Shown: one piece after another, positions 25,683-33,478 of the stretch | How the letters are laid out: the number at the start of each line of letters is the position of its first letter | Position numbering within the stretch: position 1 is the first letter of the stretch | Position numbers and translations under genes: made by a program | Notes under the pieces: model-generated | What the model was told of the DNA's origin: nothing | The model's database searches: none | Seen by the model: the letters and a program-made list of their open reading frames with translations, nothing else | NCBI GenBank assembly: GCA_040772085.1 | Contig: JAXGYU010000001.1 | Span: 248,001-312,000 of the forward strand | DNA: 64,000 bases | Direction: 5' to 3' | DNA from: JAXGMV01 sp040772085 | Lineage (GTDB): Bacteria > Chloroflexota > Anaerolineae > Anaerolineales > Anaerolineaceae

Positions 25683-27281
25683 ATGGACGAAAAGTATCTG
25701 TGGTGGAAGCACGGCGTGGTTTACCAGATTTATCCGCGTTCATTCGCGGATGGCAATAACGACGGGTTAGGTGATCTGGCAGGCATTACCAGCAAGCTGG
25801 ATTATCTGCAGGAACTTGGCATCGATGCCATCTGGCTCTCGCCGATCAACCCCAGCCCGGATGTTGATTTTGGATACGACGTCAGCGATTTTCGTGACAT
25901 CGATCCCAAGTTCGGCAGCATGCAAGATTTTGAACTGTTGCTGGCAGAGGCTCACGCGCGCGGTATCCATGTGATGCTGGATATGGTTTTCAACCACACG
26001 TCTGACCAGCATGAATGGTTCAAACGCTCGCGTTCCTCGCGTGACGATTATTATCACGACTGGTATCTCTGGCAGGAGGGCGTTGACGGCAAGGCGCCGA
26101 ATAATTGGGCATCCTGGTTCGGCGGTGACGGCTGGGAGTATGACCCGCGGCTGGAAAAGTATTATTTCCACATGTTCTACAAGCAGCAGCCTGATCTGAA
26201 CTGGCGCAACCCCGACGTCCGCAAGGAGATTCTGGACACGCTTGACTTCTGGCTGGCAAAAGGCGTCGATGGTTTCCGGCTGGATGTCTTCAACGTTTAT
26301 TTCAAGGATGCTGATTTCACCTCGAATCCGGCACGATTGGGTTTGCGCTCCTTCGACCGCCAGATTCACATTCATGACTTCGACCAGCCGGAGATGTTTC
26401 CGCTGCTGTATGACTTCAGACAAGTGCTTGATAAGTATGATGAGCGTTACATGGTCGGTGAACCGTTCATGAGTTCCCCAGCGAAATCAGCGGCTTACAT
26501 GGGTGAAGACCTGCTGCACGCTGCCTTCAACTTCCGATTGCTTGAAAAACCCTGGCAGGCTGAGTTGATCCGCAACGTGATCCTGCAATGGGAGGCTGCT
26601 CTCTCCTCTGATCTGTGGCCGACGTGGGTGCTCAACAATCATGATAACAAGCGCTCCGCGACCCGCTATAACGTCAGGGAAGATGACACCTTGCTGAAGG
26701 CGGCAGCCGTCCTGCTGCTGACACTGCACGGCACGCCCTATCTGTACTATGGTGAAGAAATCGGCATGCGCGATATTCCTGTCGCCTACCGCGATATCCA
26801 GGACCCGATCGGCAAGCGTTACTGGCCGATTTACAAAGGGCGCGATGGCTGCCGGGCGCCCATGCAGTGGGATGCCGGGCGTAATGCCGGCTTCAGCGAC
26901 GTCAAGCCATGGCTGCCGCCCCATGCTGACCATGTGACGCGCAATGTTGCCGCGCAGACAGCCGATGAAAGCTCCCTTTTCAACCATTACAAACGTCTGC
27001 TGGCATTACGCCGCTCCGTGCCAGCCCTGCATCGCGGCGGGTTTGAGTTTGTCGCGGGTGATGCGTCGACGCTGGCTTACAAGCGCACAACGGAAATGGA
27101 AGAAGCCTTGGTCGTCATCAATTTCGCCGCGCAGCCGAAGCTGATCGCGTTGCCTGAAGTTTTACCGGATGATGGTTATCAGTTGGTACTCTCTTCCTTG
27201 CAACGTGAAGATTCACGCGCGGGCAGCGCTGTGCACCTCGACGCGCTGGAAGCACGCATTTACCTGAAGGAAAAGCTCTAG
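25683..27281 (+). CDS. GH13 alpha-glucosidase (oligo-1,6-glucosidase type)
   Basis: 532 residues. The barrel motifs are VYQIYPRSFADGNNDG, DMVFNHTSDQHEWF, GFRLDVFN (nucleophile Asp201), MVGEPF (acid/base Glu260) and LNNHDNKR (Asp321). These belong to the GH13 subfamilies of alpha-glucosidase, oligo-1,6-glucosidase and related enzymes, acting on short alpha-glucosides in the cytoplasm; there is no signal peptide. The C-terminal beta domain is short. The start is the ATG at 25683, with GGAGG six bases upstream; the TTG at 25668 overlaps the upstream gene. It may be cotranscribed with the VIT1 gene although the two have no obvious link. Confidence 0.93.
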   Translation: MDEKYLWWKHGVVYQIYPRSFADGNNDGLGDLAGITSKLDYLQELGIDAIWLSPINPSPDVDFGYDVSDFRDIDPKFGSMQDFELLLAEAHARGIHVMLDMVFNHTSDQHEWFKRSRSSRDDYYHDWYLWQEGVDGKAPNNWASWFGGDGWEYDPRLEKYYFHMFYKQQPDLNWRNPDVRKEILDTLDFWLAKGVDGFRLDVFNVYFKDADFTSNPARLGLRSFDRQIHIHDFDQPEMFPLLYDFRQVLDKYDERYMVGEPFMSSPAKSAAYMGEDLLHAAFNFRLLEKPWQAELIRNVILQWEAALSSDLWPTWVLNNHDNKRSATRYNVREDDTLLKAAAVLLLTLHGTPYLYYGEEIGMRDIPVAYRDIQDPIGKRYWPIYKGRDGCRAPMQWDAGRNAGFSDVKPWLPPHADHVTRNVAAQTADESSLFNHYKRLLALRRSVPALHRGGFEFVAGDASTLAYKRTTEMEEALVVINFAAQPKLIALPEVLPDDGYQLVLSSLQREDSRAGSAVHLDALEARIYLKEKL

Positions 27282-27310
27282 CCCGGAGTGCTGCTCAGGG
27301 CTGAGACTTA

Positions 27311-28405
27311 TCAAGCCTCGATCGAACCAACCGGCTGCGGGGTGAACGGGAAGCCGTGCGCCGCGCAATCAGTCTGCAGCGATTTGACCACTTCATCCAT
27401 CAGTGGAATACCGCGCTGGCGATTGAGCCGCTCGAGCTCAAATTCCTTCTCGCCAGGAATATAGATCCGCTCCTGACCAGCCGCCTTGGGCGCTTCCTTA
27501 AGCTTCTGGATGTATCGGTCCATCTCCTGCTTGAACTCTTCGACCGGTCGAAAGGCGTTGACATTCATCGCCATGAAGAAATGACCGACCCGCGCGCCGT
27601 TCCCCTCGTCCCAGCGTGCCACTTCATTCAGGAAGGCTGAGCCGGAGAGGACGCTCGAAAAGATATCAACCATCATGCCCAGACCATACCCCTTGTAGCC
27701 GCGCATCAGATCAATGCCGCCCAGCGGCATCAACGCGCCGCCCTGCAGGACGTCTGCCGGCGTGGTGGTTACCAGCCCATCATGATTGATTCCCCAGCCC
27801 TCCGGGATGCTTTCATGGGCTTTGTCGTAGACGGTAATCCTGCCAATCGGGACGATCGACGTCGCCATGTCGAGCACATAGGGCTGCTCTTCCCTGGCAG
27901 GGATCGCGACCGCGATCGGGTTGGTGCCCAGCATGGCGGTGCGCCCGTAGGTCGGCGCGACCAGCGGCAGCGAGTTGGTGTAGCTGATGCCGATCATATT
28001 CAGCGGGAGCGCCATCATGGCGTAGTAGCCGGCAATGCCGTAGTGATTGGAGTTGCGCACCGTCACCACACCGATGCCGTTATGGTTGGCTTTGTCGATG
28101 GCAACGTTCATGGCATGCTTGCCAGCCACATGTCCCATGCCATTGCCGGCATCAATCAGGGCCGTGGTGGTAGTCTCACTGACGATCTCAGGATTGGTGA
28201 AGGCTTTGATTTCGCCTTTAGCGATGTGATTGCCATAGTAGGTATTCAGCCGGATGATGCCATGTGAACTGACGCCGCGCAGGTCAGCCGCAAGCAGGAT
28301 GTCCGCGATGATCTCTGCCTGATTGTAGGGCACACCAATATGCTGGAAGTAACCGCGCATGAAAGTGTGCAGTACTTCAGGTTTGAATAAATAGTAGGTT
28401 GTCAT
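27311..28405 (-). CDS. Ldh-2 family (malate/L-lactate/sulfolactate) NAD(P)-dependent dehydrogenase
   Basis: 364 residues. DLRGVSSHGIIRL, VRNSNHYGIAGYY (catalytic His) and MLGTNPIAVAIP are family signatures. Enzymes of this family oxidise 2-hydroxyacids such as malate, ureidoglycolate or sulfolactate, and are unrelated to classical lactate dehydrogenase. The C-terminal region includes GGIDLMRGYKGYGLGMMVDIF, which lines the cofactor site (about residues 228-248). GGAAGGAG precedes the ATG. Monocistronic or read after gyrB; the gyrB terminator separates them. The true substrate cannot be told from sequence. Confidence 0.85.
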   Translation of the reverse strand: MTTYYLFKPEVLHTFMRGYFQHIGVPYNQAEIIADILLAADLRGVSSHGIIRLNTYYGNHIAKGEIKAFTNPEIVSETTTTALIDAGNGMGHVAGKHAMNVAIDKANHNGIGVVTVRNSNHYGIAGYYAMMALPLNMIGISYTNSLPLVAPTYGRTAMLGTNPIAVAIPAREEQPYVLDMATSIVPIGRITVYDKAHESIPEGWGINHDGLVTTTPADVLQGGALMPLGGIDLMRGYKGYGLGMMVDIFSSVLSGSAFLNEVARWDEGNGARVGHFFMAMNVNAFRPVEEFKQEMDRYIQKLKEAPKAAGQERIYIPGEKEFELERLNRQRGIPLMDEVVKSLQTDCAAHGFPFTPQPVGSIEA

Positions 28406-28437
28406 GTCAGCTCTCCTTCCAATGAGGCGGTGATAAT

Positions 28438-28464
28438 AAAACGACCTGGAAACTTCCAGGTCGT
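28438..28464 (-). terminator. intrinsic terminator of gyrB
   Basis: The inverted repeat ACGACCTGGAA / TTCCAGGTCGT (28441-28464), followed on the minus strand by TTTTATTAT, eight bases after the gyrB stop. Confidence 0.85.
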
Positions 28465-28471
28465 CAAGCGG

Positions 28472-30400
28472 CTAAACGTCCAGGTTGCGCACGCTCTTGG
28501 CGTGCGAGGTGATGAAGTGCGTTCTTGGCGGCACCGCTTCACCCATCAGCATGTCAAAAGTGCGGTCAGCGGCAGCGGCGTCTTCGATGGTTACCTGCAC
28601 CAGCGTGCGGGCTGCCGGGTTCATGGTAGTCTCCCACAATTGTTCGGGGTTCATTTCACCCAAACCCTTGTAGCGCTGGATACTGGCTTTCCCGCTGGCA
28701 GAGGCGCCCATTTCTTTGATAAGTTTGTCTTTCTCGGCATCACTGTAGACATAGTGCGACTGATTTTTATAGGCAATCTTGTACAACGGCGGCTGGGCGA
28801 TATACAGGTGCCCCTCGTCGATGAGCTCGACCATGTAGCGGAAGAAGAAGGTCAGCAGCAGCGTGCGGATATGGCTGCCGTCAACATCAGCATCGGTCAT
28901 GATGATGATGTGACCGTAGCGCAGATTCTTGAGATCAAAGGTCGCGCCGATGCCTGTGCCAATGGCGGAAATCAGCGCCTTGATTTCATTATTGGACAGG
29001 ATCTTGTCGAGCCGGGCGCGCTCCGTGTTGAGCACCTTGCCGCGCAAAGGCAGGATTGCCTGGAAATGACGGTCACGTCCCTGCTTGGCTGACCCGCCGG
29101 CTGAATTACCCTCCACGATGTAAAGCTCGGTCTGAGCGGTATCGCGCGAGGAGCAGTCAGCCAGCTTGCCCGGCAGGGTCATGCTCTCCAGCGCTGATTT
29201 GCGGATGACGAGATCACGCGCCTTGCGGGCTGCGTCACGCGCGCGGGCGGAAGTGAGACACTTCTGAATGATCGCCTTGGCGTTGGATGGGTTTTCATCC
29301 AGGAAGGTCGCGAATCCTTCGACGACTACCTGCTGGACGAGGGTCTGTACTTCGGCATTCATCAGCTTGACTTTGGTCTGGCTCTCGAACTGCGGGTCAG
29401 GATGCTTGATGCTGACAATGGCGCTCAGGCCTTCACGTGTGTCATCACCGGAGAAATTCGCGTCAGCGTCTTTGAGCAGGTTGTTCTTGCGCGCGTAGTC
29501 ATTGATGACACGGGTGATCGCGGCGCGCAGGCCGGTCAGGTGCGTACCGCCATCGATCGTGTTGATGGTGTTGGCAAAGGAATAGACTGATTCGGAATAG
29601 GCGTCCGTGTACTGGATGGCCGCTTCAATGCTGATGTTCTCTATTTCTTTTTCGAGGTAAACCGCCTGGTGCAGCACCTCGCGGTTACGATTCATGTAGC
29701 GGACGAAGGCTTCGATACCGCCGTCAAAGTAAAAACTCACTTCCTTGTCAGCGCGCTCATCGGTCAGTTTGATGAGTACCTTGCGGGTGACAAACGCCAT
29801 CTCGCGGAAGCGCTGCGCCAGGGTGTCAAATTTATATTCAACCTCTTCATGGAAGATGGTCGTGTCGTATTTGAAGGTTGTGCTCGTGCCGGTTTCGTGA
29901 ATGGGGCAGGTGCCGATCTCTTTGACAGGCTCCTGGGGAACGCCCTGATGATAGCGCTGATAATAGACTTTCCCGCCGAGTTTGACTTTGACTTCGCACC
30001 ATTCAGAAAGCGCGTTGACCGCGGAGACACCGACGCCATGCAAACCGCCGGAGACTTTGTATCCGCCGCCGCCGAACTTGCCGCCGGCGTGCAGCACGGT
30101 CATGACGACTTCCAGCGCTGATTTATGCATTTCCGCATGCATATCAACCGGGATACCGCGGCCGTTATCCTCGACCGTGACACTGTTATCAGCGTGGATG
30201 GTGATCAGGATCTGGTCGCAGACATTCGCGAGCGCTTCATCGATCGAGTTGTCGACGACTTCATAAATCAGATGGTGCAAAGCCTTGACGTCCGTGCCGC
30301 CGACGTACATACCCGGGCGGCGGCGGACTGCCTGGAGACCTTCCAGCACTTGAATATTACTTGCGTTATAGGCTAATTTTTTGTCATTGTTGTTGACCAA
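28472..30400 (-). CDS. gyrB: DNA gyrase subunit B
   Basis: 642 residues, the normal length for gyrase B. The ATPase domain has VLEGLQAVRRRPGMYVG, EVVDNSIDEALA, NGRGIPVD and GLHGVGVSAVNAL; the Toprim domain has YIVEGNSAGGSAKQGRDR, PLRGKVLN and MTDADVDGSHIRTL; the C-terminus has QRYKGLGEMNPEQLWETTM. With GyrA it introduces negative supercoils. The start codon is TTG at 30400, fixed by GGAGG six bases upstream; there is no ATG in reach. gyrA is not in the window. It may equally be called parE if the genome has two sets, but the QRYKGLGEMN and RRRPGMYVG context favours gyrB. Confidence 0.93.
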   Translation of the reverse strand: MVNNNDKKLAYNASNIQVLEGLQAVRRRPGMYVGGTDVKALHHLIYEVVDNSIDEALANVCDQILITIHADNSVTVEDNGRGIPVDMHAEMHKSALEVVMTVLHAGGKFGGGGYKVSGGLHGVGVSAVNALSEWCEVKVKLGGKVYYQRYHQGVPQEPVKEIGTCPIHETGTSTTFKYDTTIFHEEVEYKFDTLAQRFREMAFVTRKVLIKLTDERADKEVSFYFDGGIEAFVRYMNRNREVLHQAVYLEKEIENISIEAAIQYTDAYSESVYSFANTINTIDGGTHLTGLRAAITRVINDYARKNNLLKDADANFSGDDTREGLSAIVSIKHPDPQFESQTKVKLMNAEVQTLVQQVVVEGFATFLDENPSNAKAIIQKCLTSARARDAARKARDLVIRKSALESMTLPGKLADCSSRDTAQTELYIVEGNSAGGSAKQGRDRHFQAILPLRGKVLNTERARLDKILSNNEIKALISAIGTGIGATFDLKNLRYGHIIIMTDADVDGSHIRTLLLTFFFRYMVELIDEGHLYIAQPPLYKIAYKNQSHYVYSDAEKDKLIKEMGASASGKASIQRYKGLGEMNPEQLWETTMNPAARTLVQVTIEDAAAADRTFDMLMGEAVPPRTHFITSHAKSVRNLDV

Positions 30401-30432
30401 TGTATTCCTCCAAAGGGATTTGGACTCCCTCG

Positions 30433-31431
30433 TTATCCTTGTTGCCTGACCTGTAATTGAGAGATCTGGTCGATCGTCTCATGCATGAATTTCATGCTTT
30501 TTCGATAGTAAATGAAGCTGGCAGCCAGCAGGCTGCTGCTGATAAACGCGTGCCCGAGTATGCTGACCAGAAATACCCAGGAGTTGACAGCCGGCATGTT
30601 CCAGATGATATCCATCCCCTGCGCCAGCACAATGGCAGTGACGAAGAAGACGCCTGAACCCGGCACGAAAAAGCGCACCAGCTTGATGCTCGTCAACGCC
30701 GAGCGGATGGTGTTGAGTTTCTCGGTGTATATGCCATGCGCCGCGAAGACCAGCGGCATCAGCAGCCAGATCAATCCGAGGCCGATAAAGATCATCGCGA
30801 ACTGGACGACATTCATCCCGAATGCGCTCAGGAAGGTCAGCAGAATGGAGACCGGGAAGGTCAGGAAGATCAGGATCAGCCAGACCAGGACGGTGACCAG
30901 CAATGATTGCACGAAACTCTCTTGAAATGAGAGTTTTTGCGCTTTCTTGCCGCCGCTGGCAAACGCGACCTGGTTAAAGTAAATGCTTCCCAGCAGGATG
31001 CCCACGAGCCAGAGGGCGATCAACGCCAGCAGTGCCAATGCCAGTGAAGGCATTTCAAAGATCACAGCCTTGCCCAGCGGTGTTTCACCACTGCTGGTGC
31101 CAGCCAGCAGGCTGGGGATACCAATGGGGTAGGTGCGCAACACGCTCAAGAGGTTGAACTGCTCGAACACTCCCAGCCAGAGCACCCGGGTTGCTTCTGC
31201 CATCGAACTGAAATCAGGGTTGTTGATCCCCTGCATCAGACCCTGCATGCGCTCGACCACAGGCAGCATGGCCTGCCTCATTCTGATAGCCGGACCGAAC
31301 CATAGAAACAGGTCGAAGACTGCCGGAAACAGTATCAGATGCAGGTTCGCGGTGACCAGATTAAAACCTGCCGCCAGCGATTCGATCAGCTTTGGCGGCT
31401 GATTTTTTTGCATTTTTTTCGTGTTGAACAT
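30433..31431 (-). CDS. integral membrane protein of unknown function
   Basis: 332 residues with about six long hydrophobic segments and no charged domain. It resembles in layout the glycerophosphoryl-diester or DUF-type membrane proteins of Anaerolineae, but I recognise no motif. A Gln/Lys-rich start (MFNTKKMQKNQPPK) precedes the first helix. The start is placed at the ATG at 31431, because TAAAAT of a promoter (TTCAAT-N18-TAAAAT) lies eight bases upstream and runs over the alternative ATG at 31449. The mRNA would be leaderless. It is 32 bases upstream of gyrB and probably cotranscribed with it. Confidence 0.65.
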   Translation of the reverse strand: MFNTKKMQKNQPPKLIESLAAGFNLVTANLHLILFPAVFDLFLWFGPAIRMRQAMLPVVERMQGLMQGINNPDFSSMAEATRVLWLGVFEQFNLLSVLRTYPIGIPSLLAGTSSGETPLGKAVIFEMPSLALALLALIALWLVGILLGSIYFNQVAFASGGKKAQKLSFQESFVQSLLVTVLVWLILIFLTFPVSILLTFLSAFGMNVVQFAMIFIGLGLIWLLMPLVFAAHGIYTEKLNTIRSALTSIKLVRFFVPGSGVFFVTAIVLAQGMDIIWNMPAVNSWVFLVSILGHAFISSSLLAASFIYYRKSMKFMHETIDQISQLQVRQQG

Positions 31432-31439
31432 TATGTCTA

Positions 31440-31469
31440 ATTTTACCATAGGACGCCTGATTCATTGAA
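31440..31469 (-). promoter_or_regulatory. leaderless-type promoter of the membrane protein-gyrB unit
   Basis: TTCAAT (31469-31464), 18 bases, TAAAAT (31445-31440), eight bases, ATG (31431). No Shine-Dalgarno lies between. Confidence 0.5.
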
Positions 31470-31534
31470 AATATGTCCTACTTCCAGGCATTTCTGGCAT
31501 CAAACATGCACCCGAATTTGATGCTTTTTACGGT

Positions 31535-31540
31535 TAGAAT
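31535..31540 (+). promoter_or_regulatory. leaderless-type -10 box
   Basis: TAGAAT ends six bases before the ATG at 31547. No Shine-Dalgarno is present. No clear -35 box is seen. Confidence 0.45.
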
Positions 31541-31546
31541 TTGAAC

Positions 31547-32356
31547 ATGACTGCTGCTGAAGATGCCCGGCGAATGACGCAGAGCAGCCTGGTAATGGCT
31601 GTTGTCCTGCTCGCCTACGCCATCACGCCCTATATCCGCACGGCGGAGACGACGATGGCGCTGCCGATTGCCGGGATCAACTTTAACTTCCAGCTCAGCT
31701 TCGCGACCGTGATGACCCTCCTGATCGCGCTGCTGGCGGCTGCCGGCACGGACTGGATCATCAAAAGTCACCCGCGATTTGTCCCCCGCACACAATTTCC
31801 ACATGTGATCGTCCCCGCCGTCACCGCCTGGCTGATCGGTCTGCCGATGCTGAACATGAGCGTAAGCTGGCAATGGTGGGTGGTGCTGGGATTAGGCGGG
31901 CTGCTGCTGTACTTCGTCATCAATGCGGAATATCTGGTCTATGACATCATGGATCAGCGGCGCTACCCGGCTTCGGTTGGGCTGACTGCCATCTCCTACG
32001 CGCTGATTCTGTTTCTCGCCGTCGCCATCCGGACCACTGAAGTGCGCCTCTACCTGGCCGTGCCGATGCTCTTTCTGGCAATCCTGGTCTTCAGCCTGCG
32101 GACGCTCTATCTGAGCCTTGACGGACGCTGGGTCTGGCATTGGGGCATCGGTCTGGCGCTGGTGATCGCGCAATTGGCCATCGGCCTGCACTACTGGCGT
32201 ATCTCTCCGCTGAAATACGGGTTGGTATTACTGGCACCGGCTTATGCCGTACTCACCCTGGCGGCAGGACTGGAAGAAGGCCGGCCCATCAGGCAAATTC
32301 TGGTCGAACCGTTAGTGATGCTGGTAATCATCTGGCTCGCGGCGATAATAATATGA
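31547..32356 (+). CDS. polytopic membrane protein of unknown function
   Basis: 269 residues, about eight predicted membrane helices with short loops. Features: TAETTMALPIAGINFNFQ after the first helix, a basic DWIIKSHPRFVPRTQ loop, and VYDIMDQRRYPA in the middle. No known family comes to mind. The start at 31547 follows a -10 box by six bases; the TTG at 31541 falls inside the promoter spacing and is unlikely. Divergent from the membrane protein-gyrB unit, upstream of plsY, which has its own promoter. Confidence 0.6.
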   Translation: MTAAEDARRMTQSSLVMAVVLLAYAITPYIRTAETTMALPIAGINFNFQLSFATVMTLLIALLAAAGTDWIIKSHPRFVPRTQFPHVIVPAVTAWLIGLPMLNMSVSWQWWVVLGLGGLLLYFVINAEYLVYDIMDQRRYPASVGLTAISYALILFLAVAIRTTEVRLYLAVPMLFLAILVFSLRTLYLSLDGRWVWHWGIGLALVIAQLAIGLHYWRISPLKYGLVLLAPAYAVLTLAAGLEEGRPIRQILVEPLVMLVIIWLAAIII

Positions 32357-32446
32357 AAACAGTCATACCAAACGCGCGTTGCTCATGGGTATAATCGGGG
32401 CTCATGCACTCGTAATATAGATGGAAAATAAGGAGAATCACGGCTC

Positions 32447-33160
32447 ATGCCTTTTCCGACAATTTTTGCCCTCGTCTTAGGTTACCTGCTCGGTTCAATC
32501 CCATTCGGATTGCTGCTGGTCAAACTCGTCAATGGGAAGGATATCCGTGAAGTTGCCAGCGGGCGGACGGGCGGCACCAACGCCATGCGCGCGGCAGGTT
32601 TTCCCGTAGGATTAGCCACCGGCATCCTGGATGGACTGAAAGGCTTCGCGGCGGGGGCTCTGGCCGGCTTGATCGTGCCTGGATCGGACTGGGTAAAAGT
32701 CCTCGCCGCTGTTCTGGCGATCGTTGGGCACAACCATTCCATCTTTCTGCTGCACCGTGAAAACCGCACCTGGAAGTTCGGCGGCGGCGCGGGCGGCGCG
32801 ACCTGCCTCGGCGGCGCTGCTTCGCTCTGGATGCCCATCCTGGCTATCCTGTTGCCTGTTCTGGCATTGACCTATCTTCTGATCGGTTACGCTTCGGTGA
32901 CGACATTATCGATCGCGTTGTCTGTGATCGTCGTATTCGCGGTGCGAGCCATGATGGGGCTTAGCCCGTGGGCATACGTCGTGTATGGCGTGCTGGCCGA
33001 GATACTTGTAGCGCTGGCGTTAATCCCGAACATCAACCGCCTGATTGCCGGGAACGAGAGACCGGTCGGTTTGCGTTCTTACCTGCATAAGAAAAGCATG
33101 GCAGCCGGCAAGGGTGACCCGGAGAAGTCATCTGATATTGATCTTTCTGCGCAGAACTGA
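32447..33160 (+). CDS. plsY: glycerol-3-phosphate acyltransferase PlsY
   Basis: 237 residues, five or more membrane helices. The three PlsY motifs are visible: GYLLGSIPFGLL with the following SGRTGGTNAMRAAG, AIVGHNHSIFL, and FGGGAGGATCLGG. It transfers an acyl group from acyl-phosphate to glycerol-3-phosphate, the first step of phospholipid synthesis. Motif one reads SGRTGGTN where most have SGNIGATN. The C-terminus has a 35-residue hydrophilic extension. AGGAGAAT precedes the ATG, and TATAAT lies at 32390-32395. Confidence 0.93.
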   Translation: MPFPTIFALVLGYLLGSIPFGLLLVKLVNGKDIREVASGRTGGTNAMRAAGFPVGLATGILDGLKGFAAGALAGLIVPGSDWVKVLAAVLAIVGHNHSIFLLHRENRTWKFGGGAGGATCLGGAASLWMPILAILLPVLALTYLLIGYASVTTLSIALSVIVVFAVRAMMGLSPWAYVVYGVLAEILVALALIPNINRLIAGNERPVGLRSYLHKKSMAAGKGDPEKSSDIDLSAQN

Positions 33161-33184
33161 ATCACAGGCTTCGCGCCTGACACA

Positions 33185-33213
33185 TTGCGTTATTCATGGC
33201 TTCAATGTAAAAT
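33185..33213 (+). promoter_or_regulatory. promoter of ileS T-box leader
   Basis: TTGCGT (33185-33190), 17 bases, TAAAAT (33208-33213); start expected near 33220. Confidence 0.7.
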
Positions 33214-33219
33214 CAGCGT

Positions 33220-33466
33220 GTTAAAAACGTAGATGGAAACGAGTACTCAGCAATAACCTACAGCGAGCCTGTGGAATGGTGTGAGCAGGCAGGTAAAACC
33301 TGACGAAAATCCTTCCGGAGTTGCAAGCCGAAAGCTGCGGCAAGTAAGCGAGACGAGGTGGCTGGCCGTTAAACCAGCCTGTCGATAAGACACTGAGCGC
33401 CTGCGTTGCAGGAATCGGGGTGGTACCGCGAGTTTCTCTCGTCCCTGTTGGGACGGGAGTTTTTTT
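33220..33466 (+). promoter_or_regulatory. T-box riboswitch, isoleucine (AUC) specifier
   Basis: The T-box sequence GGGGTGGTACCGCG (33417-33430) is followed by a terminator stem CTCTCGTCCC / GGGACGGGAG (33436-33459) and seven T residues. Stem I folds as GGAA (33235-33238) with TTCC. The specifier loop has AGTA on the 5' side and GAAA-ATC-C on the 3' side, giving the specifier ATC at 33309-33311, an Ile codon. Distal stem I pairs ACCT with AGGT and GCCTG with CAGGC, with an AG bulge. Uncharged tRNA-Ile would stabilise the antiterminator and allow ileS transcription. The leader fills the whole 318-base gap between plsY and ileS. Confidence 0.92.
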
Positions 33467-33478
33467 ATGGAGGCGAGA

